From a virus, in the IMG/VR virus record IMGVR_UViG_3300025778_000076, positions 1-24,917 of that record: a stretch of DNA of 24,917 nt; one strand, written 5' to 3'. This document shows positions 19,374 through 24,917 of this stretch, one piece after another. Both the position numbers and the translations under genes were made by a program. A model generated the notes under the pieces. The model was not told the DNA's origin and did not search any database. It worked only from the letters and a program-made list of their open reading frames with translations. The stretch's first letter is position 1; the number at the start of each line of letters is the position of its first letter.

Positions 19374-20114
19374 ATGCCCGAACCGTCAGTTCTCCTCGTC
19401 GGCGATCTTCATGGGAACGTCAATGCTCTACAGCGAGCGTTCCTACAGGCGCACTACGCCGGAGCCTCGGCGATTATCCAACTAGGCGACTTTGGATTTG
19501 GCTGGCGGCTCGACGATGGAAAATGTGCGTTCACGAACCTCGTAGCGGATTTTGTCCGGCAAAGTGAAATAAGATTTCACTTCCTTGACGGAAATCACGA
19601 AAACTTCGACCTGCTCTACGCTATTCCAAAAGACGAGAACGGGCATCGTGAGGTTGCGCCCGGCGTGTTCCACCTCCACAGGGGTTCCAAGTTGTCCATA
19701 GGTTCTACGACCTTTCTGGCGATGGGCGGTGCGTATTCTGTGGACAAGCCCAACCGTCGAGAAGGCGTGTCGTGGTGGCCGCAGGAAGCGATCACCGATG
19801 AAGATGTTGAGCGTGCTCTCGCCGCCGGACAGGTTGATGTGCTGCTCAGTCACGACATTCCTCGTGGCATCCAAGACGAGGAGAAGGTCGCTCCCTACCT
19901 CGACCGCATTTTTGGCACCGGAGCCGCAGAGAACGCCTTTGTCGGGCAAACGCTACTCCGACAGGTGCTCGATGCTTGCGGAGCGCAGCGGGCATTTCAC
20001 GGGCATCTCCACTACTTCCATGAGACATGGCTAGGTGCCCAAGGGGAGGGTGTCCTCGTAGTTGGACTGAACAAAGAGGACGAGCCAGACAGCACGATCC
20101 TTTTGGAGTGCTAG
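19374..20114 (+). CDS. Calcineurin-like metallophosphoesterase 2
   Basis: 246 residues. Motifs in order: VGDLHGNVNAL, QLGDFGFGW, LDGNHENFD, LLSHDIPRG and FHGHLHYFH, the full metal-binding set. It differs from the 198-residue enzyme at 3720 and is closer to the larger phage/bacterial serine/threonine-phosphatase-like members. Substrate unknown. The gene contains the perfect palindrome at 19562-19582. Confidence 0.9.
   Translation: MPEPSVLLVGDLHGNVNALQRAFLQAHYAGASAIIQLGDFGFGWRLDDGKCAFTNLVADFVRQSEIRFHFLDGNHENFDLLYAIPKDENGHREVAPGVFHLHRGSKLSIGSTTFLAMGGAYSVDKPNRREGVSWWPQEAITDEDVERALAAGQVDVLLSHDIPRGIQDEEKVAPYLDRIFGTGAAENAFVGQTLLRQVLDACGAQRAFHGHLHYFHETWLGAQGEGVLVVGLNKEDEPDSTILLEC
19562..19582. repeat. 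Perfect palindrome of two GTGAAAT words
   Basis: 9-bp arms AAGTGAAAT (19562-19570) and ATTTCACTT (19574-19582) around AAG. The arms are the over-represented word GTGAAAT in both orientations, so this may be the complete form of a site seen elsewhere as half-sites. It lies inside the phosphoesterase gene. Confidence 0.7.
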
Positions 20115-20118
20115 GTAG

Positions 20119-20147
20119 TTGCACCACTCCACCGGAGTTGCTAACCT
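20119..20147 (+). promoter_or_regulatory. Promoter for the gene at 20155
   Basis: TTGCAC (20119-20124), 17-nt spacer, extended -10 TGC-TAACCT (hexamer 20142-20147), then 7 nt to the ATG at 20155 with no ribosome binding site; probably leaderless. The TTGCAC -35 is shared with the amidoligase and GGCT promoters. Confidence 0.6.
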
Positions 20148-20154
20148 TCGGTTT

Positions 20155-20421
20155 ATGACCCGCTACGAAATCTACAAGCCTGCCGACGACGGTGAGATGC
20201 CGGAAAAATGTGCCGCCTTCGTCAGTAGCACTTTAGAACTCGGCGCATACCTCGAACGGAACTTCCCGTCAGCACTCTGGGAAAAATCCGCCGGTCTGTT
20301 CGACAGCCACTTTGATACCGGCACAGCCACCTTCGACGATGGCGACGAAATCCGTGTGCGTGGCATTTACCCCTACAGCGATGACTATGTGCATCTCGTC
20401 ATTCGGAGAGTGATCTCATGA
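20155..20421 (+). CDS. Hypothetical protein
   Basis: 88 residues. The ATG at 20155 is set by the leaderless promoter. Sequence such as MTRYEIYKPADDGEMPEKCA, LELGAYLERNFPSALWEKSA and GDEIRVRGIYPYSDDYVHLV suggests a compact alpha/beta fold. It ends in ATGA with the membrane protein. No family recognised. Confidence 0.65.
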   Translation: MTRYEIYKPADDGEMPEKCAAFVSSTLELGAYLERNFPSALWEKSAGLFDSHFDTGTATFDDGDEIRVRGIYPYSDDYVHLVIRRVIS

Positions 20422-20612
20422 AAACCCTCGCCAACCTGCTTGCCCTGATCTTGATTTTGGTCATCATCGCTGCCGTTTGGGTCATGGCGGTCGGACCGAT
20501 CTTCGCCTACCTCATGTGGGGCTGGAAATCCGCCATCGGTGCGCTCTGCTTGTCGTTCGCCATCGCTTGCACCTTCCAACTTGTCGCATCATTCCTGCCG
20601 AAAAAAAAGTGA
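20418..20612 (+). CDS. Two-helix membrane protein with slippery 3' end
   Basis: 64 residues in ATGA overlap. Two hydrophobic segments, LANLLALILILVIIAAVWVM and FAYLMWGW ... ALCLSFAIACTFQLVASFL, then a Lys-rich end PKKK. The last codons are CCG AAA AAA AAG TGA; A-AAA-AAG (20603-20609) is the dnaX-type -1 slippery heptamer in the correct phase. A -1 shift reads straight into the deaminase frame. Otherwise the next gene starts in GTGA. Confidence 0.65.
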   Translation: MKTLANLLALILILVIIAAVWVMAVGPIFAYLMWGWKSAIGALCLSFAIACTFQLVASFLPKKK

Positions 20613-21124
20613 ACGAGGCTTACGCCTACGAAATCATGCGTCTCGTCATGGACGCTGCTCAGGGGTCGCCTGATCCGTCCACCCAAAATGCTGCGGTCAT
20701 CGTAAATCCGTGGCGAGGGGTCGCACCCGAGACGCTGGCGGTAAATCGCTTCCCGACAGGGGTGCAGGAAAATCCTGAACGGTGGGAGCGACCGGGCAAG
20801 TATCTGTTCGTCGAGCACGCCGAGCGCAATGCCATCTACGCTGCGGCACGACACGGCATCGCAACAAAAAACATGATGCTCGTCGCTGTATGGGCTGCTT
20901 GTGCCGACTGTGCCCGAGCCATCATTCAGGCCGAAATATCTACGCTCGTCCGCTATGTGAGCACCGAGCACCTGCATTGGAGCGACAGCACGAACGCCGC
21001 AGAGAAAATGTTGGAGGAAGCAGGCGTGGAGATCGTGACCCTTGACCGCCCGATGCCCGATGTTGCACCGCTGCGCCGCAACGAAAATGTGTGGTTGCCG
21101 TCAGGTGCTACACCCATCTGCTAA
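20609..21124 (+). CDS. Cytidine/dCMP deaminase-family protein
   Basis: 171 residues from the GTG at 20609 in GTGA overlap; there is no ribosome binding site, only an A8 run. Zinc-binding motifs: VEHAERNAIYAAARHG (H-A-E) and AACADCARAII (C-x2-C), with STQNAAVIVNP near the N-terminus as in dCMP deaminases. The proline before the C-x2-C is replaced by alanine. Expected to deaminate dCMP or a related nucleotide to feed dTMP synthesis. It may be made as a fusion to the preceding membrane protein by frameshifting. Confidence 0.82.
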   Translation: MNEAYAYEIMRLVMDAAQGSPDPSTQNAAVIVNPWRGVAPETLAVNRFPTGVQENPERWERPGKYLFVEHAERNAIYAAARHGIATKNMMLVAVWAACADCARAIIQAEISTLVRYVSTEHLHWSDSTNAAEKMLEEAGVEIVTLDRPMPDVAPLRRNENVWLPSGATPIC

Positions 21125-21127
21125 ACT
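21122..21127 (+). promoter_or_regulatory. -10 element before orn
   Basis: Extended -10 TGC-TAAACT followed by AGGGTT and then the ATG at 21134. The six bases between -10 and ATG are identical to those before the phosphoesterase at 3720. Leaderless. No clear -35 at normal distance. Confidence 0.65.
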
Positions 21128-21133
21128 AGGGTT

Positions 21134-21658
21134 ATGTTCACATGGATAGACACGGAAACGACGGGGTTGGACTACGGGAAGGACGCTCTGCTCGAAATCG
21201 CAGTCGTGGTGACTGACGATGACTTGCAGACCATCGCCGAAAAAACCATCGTCATCAAGCCAAAGCGTCGTGCGCTCCGCCGCATGGACGACTTCGTGAC
21301 CAAGATGCACACAAAATCCGGTCTGCTCGCCGAACTCAGCAAGGGCGTGTCGGTGCGTCAGGCGGAAATCCAAATCCTCGGTTTCCTCGATGGCTGTGGC
21401 GTTCCAAAGGGCAGCCCGATGGGCGGGAACAGCGTCCACTTCGACCGCCGCTTCATCGAGCGGGACATGCCCACCCTCGCTAAGCGGTTTGGACACCGCA
21501 ACATTGACGTTTCGACGCTCGGCGAGTTGGCGAAGCGTTGGCACGGGAAGGCATACTCCGAGTGGAGAAAATCCGCTAGCGAGACAGCCCACCGTGCGCT
21601 AGACGACATTCGATCCTGCATCGAGCAGTTGAGGTTCTACCGAAAGTTGGGGCTGTGA
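21134..21658 (+). CDS. orn: Oligoribonuclease (DEDDh exonuclease)
   Basis: 174 residues, close to the ~181 of bacterial Orn. Exo I motif WIDTETTGLD at residues 4-13, Exo II GNSVHFDRRFIERDMP, Exo III HRALDDIRSCIEQLRFYRK with the DEDDh histidine. Orn degrades 2-5-nt RNAs to mononucleotides and also clears pGpG. In a phage it may recycle RNA fragments or blunt nucleotide signalling. Known in other actinobacterial phages as far as I recall. The next gene starts in its stop (GTGA). Confidence 0.88.
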   Translation: MFTWIDTETTGLDYGKDALLEIAVVVTDDDLQTIAEKTIVIKPKRRALRRMDDFVTKMHTKSGLLAELSKGVSVRQAEIQILGFLDGCGVPKGSPMGGNSVHFDRRFIERDMPTLAKRFGHRNIDVSTLGELAKRWHGKAYSEWRKSASETAHRALDDIRSCIEQLRFYRKLGL

Positions 21659-21930
21659 CGAAAATCCAATGGCGCAAGCAAGAGGGCTACACCCTCGTCG
21701 GCTCTGACCGGATCGCCGAGCAATACATCGGCGAGTGCGGGAAAATCTACTGCTATGTGGAGTCTCACAAGTGGGACGAGCGAGGCGAACGCTACATCTA
21801 CCCACGATGGTTGCTGTGGTTCAGTGTGGGCTTCCAAAAATCCGGCATCTACATCAACGACTTCATCTTCGACACCGATACGGAGGCGAAAGAGGCGGCG
21901 GAAAATCTTGTCGCAGCACTCACGGAGTAG
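21655..21930 (+). CDS. Hypothetical protein
   Basis: 91 residues from the GTG in GTGA. Aromatic and beta-rich: YTLVGSDRIAEQYIGECGKI, then YPRWLLWFSVGFQKSGIYIN, with a short C-terminal helix EAKEAAENLVAALTE. No family recognised. Its TAG is part of the next -10 element. Confidence 0.65.
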   Translation: MTKIQWRKQEGYTLVGSDRIAEQYIGECGKIYCYVESHKWDERGERYIYPRWLLWFSVGFQKSGIYINDFIFDTDTEAKEAAENLVAALTE

Positions 21931-21933
21931 CCT
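21928..21933 (+). promoter_or_regulatory. -10-like element overlapping a stop codon
   Basis: TAGCCT includes the TAG of the previous gene and ends 6 nt before the ATG at 21940, matching the leaderless spacing. Confidence 0.4.
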
Positions 21934-21939
21934 TGTCGT

Positions 21940-22146
21940 ATGGACGACGAACTTGACGGCTTAGAGGCGGAGATCAGGGCAGAGTTCAGCCCTGCCGAAA
22001 TCCTGCTCGGCATCAGACAGTTCGCCGAGGTCAAGTTGGGCATGAGCGGCGACGAGTTCATCGCCAAAGTCCGAGCCGGAGAAAATGTTGGGCGGCTCCA
22101 CTCCAAAGCGCAAGATGTGGCTGATCTAGTAGCCTTCCTGCCATGA
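21940..22146 (+). CDS. Hypothetical protein
   Basis: 68 residues, MDDELDGLEAEIRAEFSPAE then LLGIRQFAEVKLGMSGDEFI; acidic and helical. No ribosome binding site; a -10-like element 6 nt upstream suggests a leaderless start. It ends in ATGA with the next gene. Function unknown. Confidence 0.62.
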   Translation: MDDELDGLEAEIRAEFSPAEILLGIRQFAEVKLGMSGDEFIAKVRAGENVGRLHSKAQDVADLVAFLP

Positions 22147-22547
22147 CGACGCTTCTCGTGCTCTCGCAGGAAAAAAATGTGTGCATCGCACTACTCAACG
22201 CCGATGGCGTGTTCCTCAGCACCGTCCCGATCTCAACCGACACCGACGAGACGGTCACTCCCGACGACGCTGTGCGCCTTGCCGAAAATGCTGGCTGGCA
22301 AACCTACGGCGAATGGATACAAGACGGGGACGAGCGTTGGATCATTGCCGTTCCAAAACCCATCACCTTCGCCTTCGCTGGCAGCGAAATCACCGACGAG
22401 CAGGCACTCTACAACGCCAAAGCCGCCGGTTATGAGGTTCGAGAGGTCGTCCGCCAAACGCCCGACTCCGTTGCTGGAAAAATCTACATCGCCTTCTCAG
22501 TGGACAAGCCGCATCTCTGGGACTGGGGAACCTATGAACCCTTTTGA
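22143..22547 (+). CDS. Hypothetical protein
   Basis: 134 residues in ATGA overlap. Segments such as MTTLLVLSQEKNVCIALLNA, GWQTYGEWIQDGDERWIIAV and KIYIAFSVDKPHLWDWGTYE suggest an alpha/beta fold; no family recognised. It overlaps the next start by 14 nt. Confidence 0.65.
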   Translation: MTTLLVLSQEKNVCIALLNADGVFLSTVPISTDTDETVTPDDAVRLAENAGWQTYGEWIQDGDERWIIAVPKPITFAFAGSEITDEQALYNAKAAGYEVREVVRQTPDSVAGKIYIAFSVDKPHLWDWGTYEPF

Positions 22548-22719
22548 TCCAAACCCTGCGCCGTGGCGAGCCTACTCAGACCCCGATGCTTCCGAATGGG
22601 TCATCGAGGACGGCAACGGCAACGAAATCCTGTTCGCCTCCACGAAGCAAGTGGCTACCGAGACGATCAACATGGTCGTCCGGGCAGTGAACCGCTACAA
22701 AGATGGTGAAAAAGCGTGA
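22534..22719 (+). CDS. Small hypothetical protein
   Basis: 61 residues from the ATG at 22534 with TGGGGA upstream. PNPAPWRAYSDPDASEWVIE then DGNGNEILFASTKQVATETI and MVVRAVNRYKDGE: two beta strands and a helix, a pattern of small proteins that show a residue-by-residue data-type domain, but no name can be given. The longer frame starting at 22177 is a shadow of the previous gene. Confidence 0.6.
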   Translation: MNPFDPNPAPWRAYSDPDASEWVIEDGNGNEILFASTKQVATETINMVVRAVNRYKDGEKA

Positions 22720-22738
22720 ACGGGCATCAAATCTCATG

Positions 22739-22744
22739 TAGGGT
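22739..22744 (+). promoter_or_regulatory. -10 element before the gene at 22751
   Basis: TAGGGT ends 6 nt before the ATG at 22751; GTGAAC at 22716-22721 could be a weak -35 at 17 nt. Leaderless pattern. Confidence 0.5.
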
Positions 22745-22750
22745 TGCCGC

Positions 22751-23083
22751 ATGACGCTCGCCAGACGACTGCTTCTGCGCCTCGGGATAATCCAAGAGCC
22801 AGAACTTACGGATTTCACGGCACTTGACCCCGAAATCCAAATCGCTGTCGCTACGGAAGCCGCCTTAGCCGCCGCCGTAGATTTGATCGTGCTCCAAAAG
22901 ATCGCATGGAACGAACTGTGCGACAACCTTGCTGAAATGGGCTGCACCGTTTCGGTTGCGCCACATGCTCAGGAACGCTACGACGAAATCATGAAGCGGC
23001 TCAACGCTGCCATGATCGTCGCAGGGGAAAATGTCGGAGTGCCCGACGAGGTAATGAGAGGATTACGCCGTGACCGACCCTAG
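22751..23083 (+). CDS. Hypothetical protein
   Basis: 110 residues. Mostly helical: LARRLLLRLGIIQEPELTDF, then TEAALAAAVDLIVLQKIAWN and ERYDEIMKRLNAAMIVAGEN. First gene of a two-gene unit; overlaps the next by 14 nt. No family recognised. Confidence 0.65.
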   Translation: MTLARRLLLRLGIIQEPELTDFTALDPEIQIAVATEAALAAAVDLIVLQKIAWNELCDNLAEMGCTVSVAPHAQERYDEIMKRLNAAMIVAGENVGVPDEVMRGLRRDRP

Positions 23084-23372
23084 CGAGAACCCAATGCCCG
23101 AGGGGTTGGACGACGCAGCCGCCGAGAAGGTAGCCGTTGATGCTGGTATCGAAGCCATTCGGAAAATCCACGCCATCGAACGGCAGATGCTCAACCGAGC
23201 GATCCACTCCCTTTCCGAAATCACGGGCAAGTCAGTCCAAGATGTGCTGGAAATCTTGGCTGATGGCGTGGACACCGAATACCACGGCGCAGTCCAACAA
23301 GCGCAGGCAGCGGCAAAGGTGGCAGAGGCAACAAAATCCCTCTACATTCCAAAGCCCTACTTGCCCAACTGA
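23070..23372 (+). CDS. Hypothetical protein
   Basis: 100 residues from the GTG at 23070, AGAGGA upstream. Helical: KVAVDAGIEAIRKIHAIERQ, then RAIHSLSEITGKSVQDVLEI and VQQAQAAAKVAEATKSLYIP. It ends 16 nt inside the convergent gene on the - strand, with no room for a terminator between. Function unknown. Confidence 0.65.
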   Translation: MTDPSENPMPEGLDDAAAEKVAVDAGIEAIRKIHAIERQMLNRAIHSLSEITGKSVQDVLEILADGVDTEYHGAVQQAQAAAKVAEATKSLYIPKPYLPN

Positions 23373-23821
23373 GCCTCGTCCCTAAGACGCTGACGACGCT
23401 TGCGCTGATACTCCCGCATCGCCGTCACGCAAATCTCGCAACGGCAACGGTGGTTGTCGTAGGCCGAAATCCCGTGCTTGATGGGACGGACTGAACGGCG
23501 AGGACAGCGAGGATCACCACACGAGCAAATCCTCCCGTCTGCCATGCTTCTCGCCTGCCGATACTTTTGGCGGTAGAGCCGTAGGGCATCGGTGCACTCT
23601 GGGCATCGGCAGCCGTGGTTGGTGTAGCGGCTGTAGTAACCGTGAGGCACGACAAACTTTTCATCGTGCACAACTTTGCAGGTCGGACACAGTTCAGGCT
23701 CCGGCTCAGGTTCGACGACTGCGGTGGCAGGCACGAAAATAATGCTCGGGTCGGTGGGCTGCGCTGGCTCGTCGTAAGCGTCCCACCAGTCCAACTCTGG
23801 GCGGAAGGAAAATGCGGTCAT
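23357..23821 (-). CDS. Protein with two Cys-rich repeats
   Basis: 154 residues. After an acidic Pro/Glu linker and CPTCKVVHDE come two similar units: HGYYSRYTNHGCRCPECTDA then LRLYRQKYRQ, and HGISAYDNHRCRCEICVTAM then REYQRKRRQ. Between them is ICSCGDPRCPRR. The unit H-G-x-x-x-Y-x-N-H-x-C-R-C-x2-C followed by a basic helix is common in small actinophage proteins and probably binds zinc and nucleic acid. Function unknown. Confidence 0.72.
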   Translation of the reverse strand: MTAFSFRPELDWWDAYDEPAQPTDPSIIFVPATAVVEPEPEPELCPTCKVVHDEKFVVPHGYYSRYTNHGCRCPECTDALRLYRQKYRQARSMADGRICSCGDPRCPRRSVRPIKHGISAYDNHRCRCEICVTAMREYQRKRRQRLRDEAQLGK

Positions 23822-23825
23822 TCCG

Positions 23826-24257
23826 CTACCTCACGATCTCGTAGTGATGGGGGACTGCTCGCTTGTGGCTGTTAGCGGGCGAAAATCTTGGGTTCGGGTA
23901 TGCCTTCGATGAACCGCCATACACCGAGAGTGGCGTTGGCTCAGGCGTGGGCTTCGGGTTCAGCACGGTCTTTTCCGTGAGCGCAACCAACGCATCGTCC
24001 CAAGCATCGAAATCAAAACTGCCGTCCTGATCGAAGCCATCGTCGTCCGTCGTGTCGCCGAAAATCTTGTCGTATTCCTCGGTGTCGAACAAGTAGAACG
24101 ACAACTCATCCAACTCGCAACCGATGAGATAGCACAGATCAAGGTCGCTCATGGTGCGAACCAAATGTTCCGGCGTGTCGTAGGCTTCAGACACCGCCAC
24201 AATGTCTGCCTCGCTCATGTTGCGAGCGAGCAAGCGTGGGTCAAGTGCTCTGGTCAT
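23826..24257 (-). CDS. Acidic hypothetical protein
   Basis: 143 residues from the ATG at 24257, sharing a base with the previous stop (TAATG). Starts MTRALDPRLLARNMSEADIV, has a very acidic middle (FGDTTDDDGFDQDGSFDFDA) and a Pro-rich, basic C-terminus. The strong negative charge could mean DNA mimicry or a chaperone-like role, but composition alone does not show it. Confidence 0.65.
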   Translation of the reverse strand: MTRALDPRLLARNMSEADIVAVSEAYDTPEHLVRTMSDLDLCYLIGCELDELSFYLFDTEEYDKIFGDTTDDDGFDQDGSFDFDAWDDALVALTEKTVLNPKPTPEPTPLSVYGGSSKAYPNPRFSPANSHKRAVPHHYEIVR

Positions 24258-24676
24258 TAGTTCCACCACCCCTCGGTGGCACGAACCCAGTCGTTCTCCG
24301 GCACAGCATCGCCGTAGCCGTCTCGGTTCCAAACGCACACGGTCGCAGGCATCTCGCCCTCGCCGAAAATCACGCTCAACTCCTCGATGGTGTAGCCAGC
24401 GTTTTGCTCCATCTCCAACATGGAGATCACCTGACGGTTGAGCGGGAGCCGATAGAGTTCGCCGGTCACCACATCGCTAGGGTGCTCGGACGGCACGAGA
24501 AACGGGAAGCCTCGGTGCGAGGCGTAGTGCAGCCGAGCGTAGGGCATCTGAACCGTGCCCAAATCTTCGATGATCTCGCCTGCGATCCAGTTGTGAAGGC
24601 GTTGCCCCTTCCGCAGCGTGCCGTAAGCGAAAAATGTGATGGTCGGTGTTTCCTGTTGTGTAGGTGTAGTGGTCAT
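24257..24676 (-). CDS. Gamma-glutamylcyclotransferase-like (AIG2/GGCT) protein
   Basis: 139 residues from the ATG at 24676, set by a leaderless promoter. Family signature FFAYGTLRKGQRLHNWIAGE near the N-terminus (Y-G-[ST]-L loop), VTGELYRLPLNRQVISMLEM, then EQNAGY with the likely catalytic Glu, and ATVCVWNRDG. Enzymes of this fold release 5-oxoproline from gamma-glutamyl amines or peptides. In published comparative genomics they accompany amidoligases and glutamine amidotransferases, both of which are in this window. The close promoter match to the amidoligase operon supports a joint role. Confidence 0.82.
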   Translation of the reverse strand: MTTTPTQQETPTITFFAYGTLRKGQRLHNWIAGEIIEDLGTVQMPYARLHYASHRGFPFLVPSEHPSDVVTGELYRLPLNRQVISMLEMEQNAGYTIEELSVIFGEGEMPATVCVWNRDGYGDAVPENDWVRATEGWWN

Positions 24677-24683
24677 GGGTGGA

Positions 24684-24713
24684 ACTATAGCACCGTTGAG
24701 TAGCACTGTGCAA
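24684..24713 (-). promoter_or_regulatory. Promoter of the GGCT-like gene
   Basis: On the - strand: TTGCAC (24708-24713), 18-nt spacer, extended -10 TGC-TATAGT (hexamer 24684-24689), then 7 nt to the ATG at 24676. The spacer shares CTACTCAAC and TGCTA with the amidoligase promoter at 14662-14690. Confidence 0.75.
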
Positions 24714-24756
24714 ATCGCACTACAGCACATTGTCGCACCCCCTCGCTAAACTGTGG

Positions 24757-24762
24757 TATAGT
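24757..24762 (+). promoter_or_regulatory. -10 element for the right-end gene
   Basis: TATAGT, with a leader of about 23 nt and an AGGAG ribosome binding site before the ATG at 24792. A TAAACT (24747-24752) just upstream is an alternative. The -35 is unclear. Confidence 0.45.
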
Positions 24763-24791
24763 TAGTTCACCGGCAGAGAACAGGAGAAAAA

Positions 24792-24917
24792 ATGCCATAC
24801 GACATAGCAGGAATCCGCCGCCTTGTGCAGGAAAGGGCAGAGACGATCCAAGGTGCTGAGCGCACCTCGGGGTATGTCTCGTGTCCGGCGACGACCGGAG
24901 CATTGGTCGCTGACTTG
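24792..24917 (+). CDS. Unknown protein, cut by the right edge
   Basis: 42 codons seen, MPYDIAGIRRLVQERAETIQ then GAERTSGYVSCPATTGALVA. ATG at 24792 with ACAGGAGA upstream. Too short to classify; the next genes may be structural. Confidence 0.6.
   Translation, partial: MPYDIAGIRRLVQERAETIQGAERTSGYVSCPATTGALVADL

Overview
This window is a piece of a tailed double-stranded DNA phage genome (Caudoviricetes), or a prophage segment of one. Its genes are densely packed and joined by ATGA, GTGA and TAATG overlaps, and there are many very small ORFs. The packaging genes are recognisable: a small terminase candidate and a large terminase interrupted by an intein. GC content looks like the high 50s by eye. 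At least ten genes have a -10-like TAnnnT hexamer ending exactly 6 or 7 nt before an ATG, with no Shine-Dalgarno sequence. That is the layout of leaderless transcripts common in Actinobacteria and Deinococcus, so an actinobacterial host, possibly an uncultured environmental one, is the best inference. No structural genes (portal, capsid, tail) are present; they may lie to the right of 24.9 kb.

Layout. (1) 1-8.27 kb, all on +: tiny accessory genes, many Cys/His-rich, plus a DUF3310 protein, a Dam-type adenine methylase, a ribbon-helix-helix protein, a metallophosphoesterase, a PD-(D/E)XK-like nuclease, AP2-like proteins and finally a TerS candidate. (2) 8.27-8.87 kb: a non-coding stretch with a terminator, C-tracts, four tandem 11-bp iterons and an operator-like inverted repeat; a candidate pac/cos or origin site. 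(3) 8.87-11.95 kb: a SAM methyltransferase, a small membrane protein and the terminase large subunit. The TerL gene is split into an ATPase ORF and a nuclease ORF. The ATPase ORF carries an intein at its Walker B motif, and inside the intein a complete HNH endonuclease lies in a different reading frame. (4) 12.0-14.6 kb, on -: HTH-amidoligase, class II glutamine amidotransferase, an unknown protein and an HTH protein. (5) 14.9-15.4 kb, +: two small genes. (6) 15.4-19.3 kb, -: a glycosyltransferase with probable TPRs, a DNA methyltransferase and a methyltransferase paralogue with degraded catalytic motifs. (7) 19.4-23.4 kb, +: a second metallophosphoesterase, a dCMP-deaminase-like protein, oligoribonuclease and hypotheticals. 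(8) 23.4-24.7 kb, -: a Cys-rich repeat protein, a hypothetical and a gamma-glutamylcyclotransferase-like protein. A new + gene is cut off by the right edge.

Main points of interest: the terminase locus (intein, out-of-frame HNH and split TerL together); an amidoligase / GAT-II / GGCT set in which the two outer genes have nearly matching promoters 10 kb apart; a pseudo-methyltransferase beside its active-looking paralogue; a dnaX-type slippery site that could fuse a membrane protein to the deaminase; and strongly over-represented short words (GTGAAATC, the strand-polar GA4+T, TTCCAAA) whose distribution changes along the window. Word counts were made by eye and are approximate.
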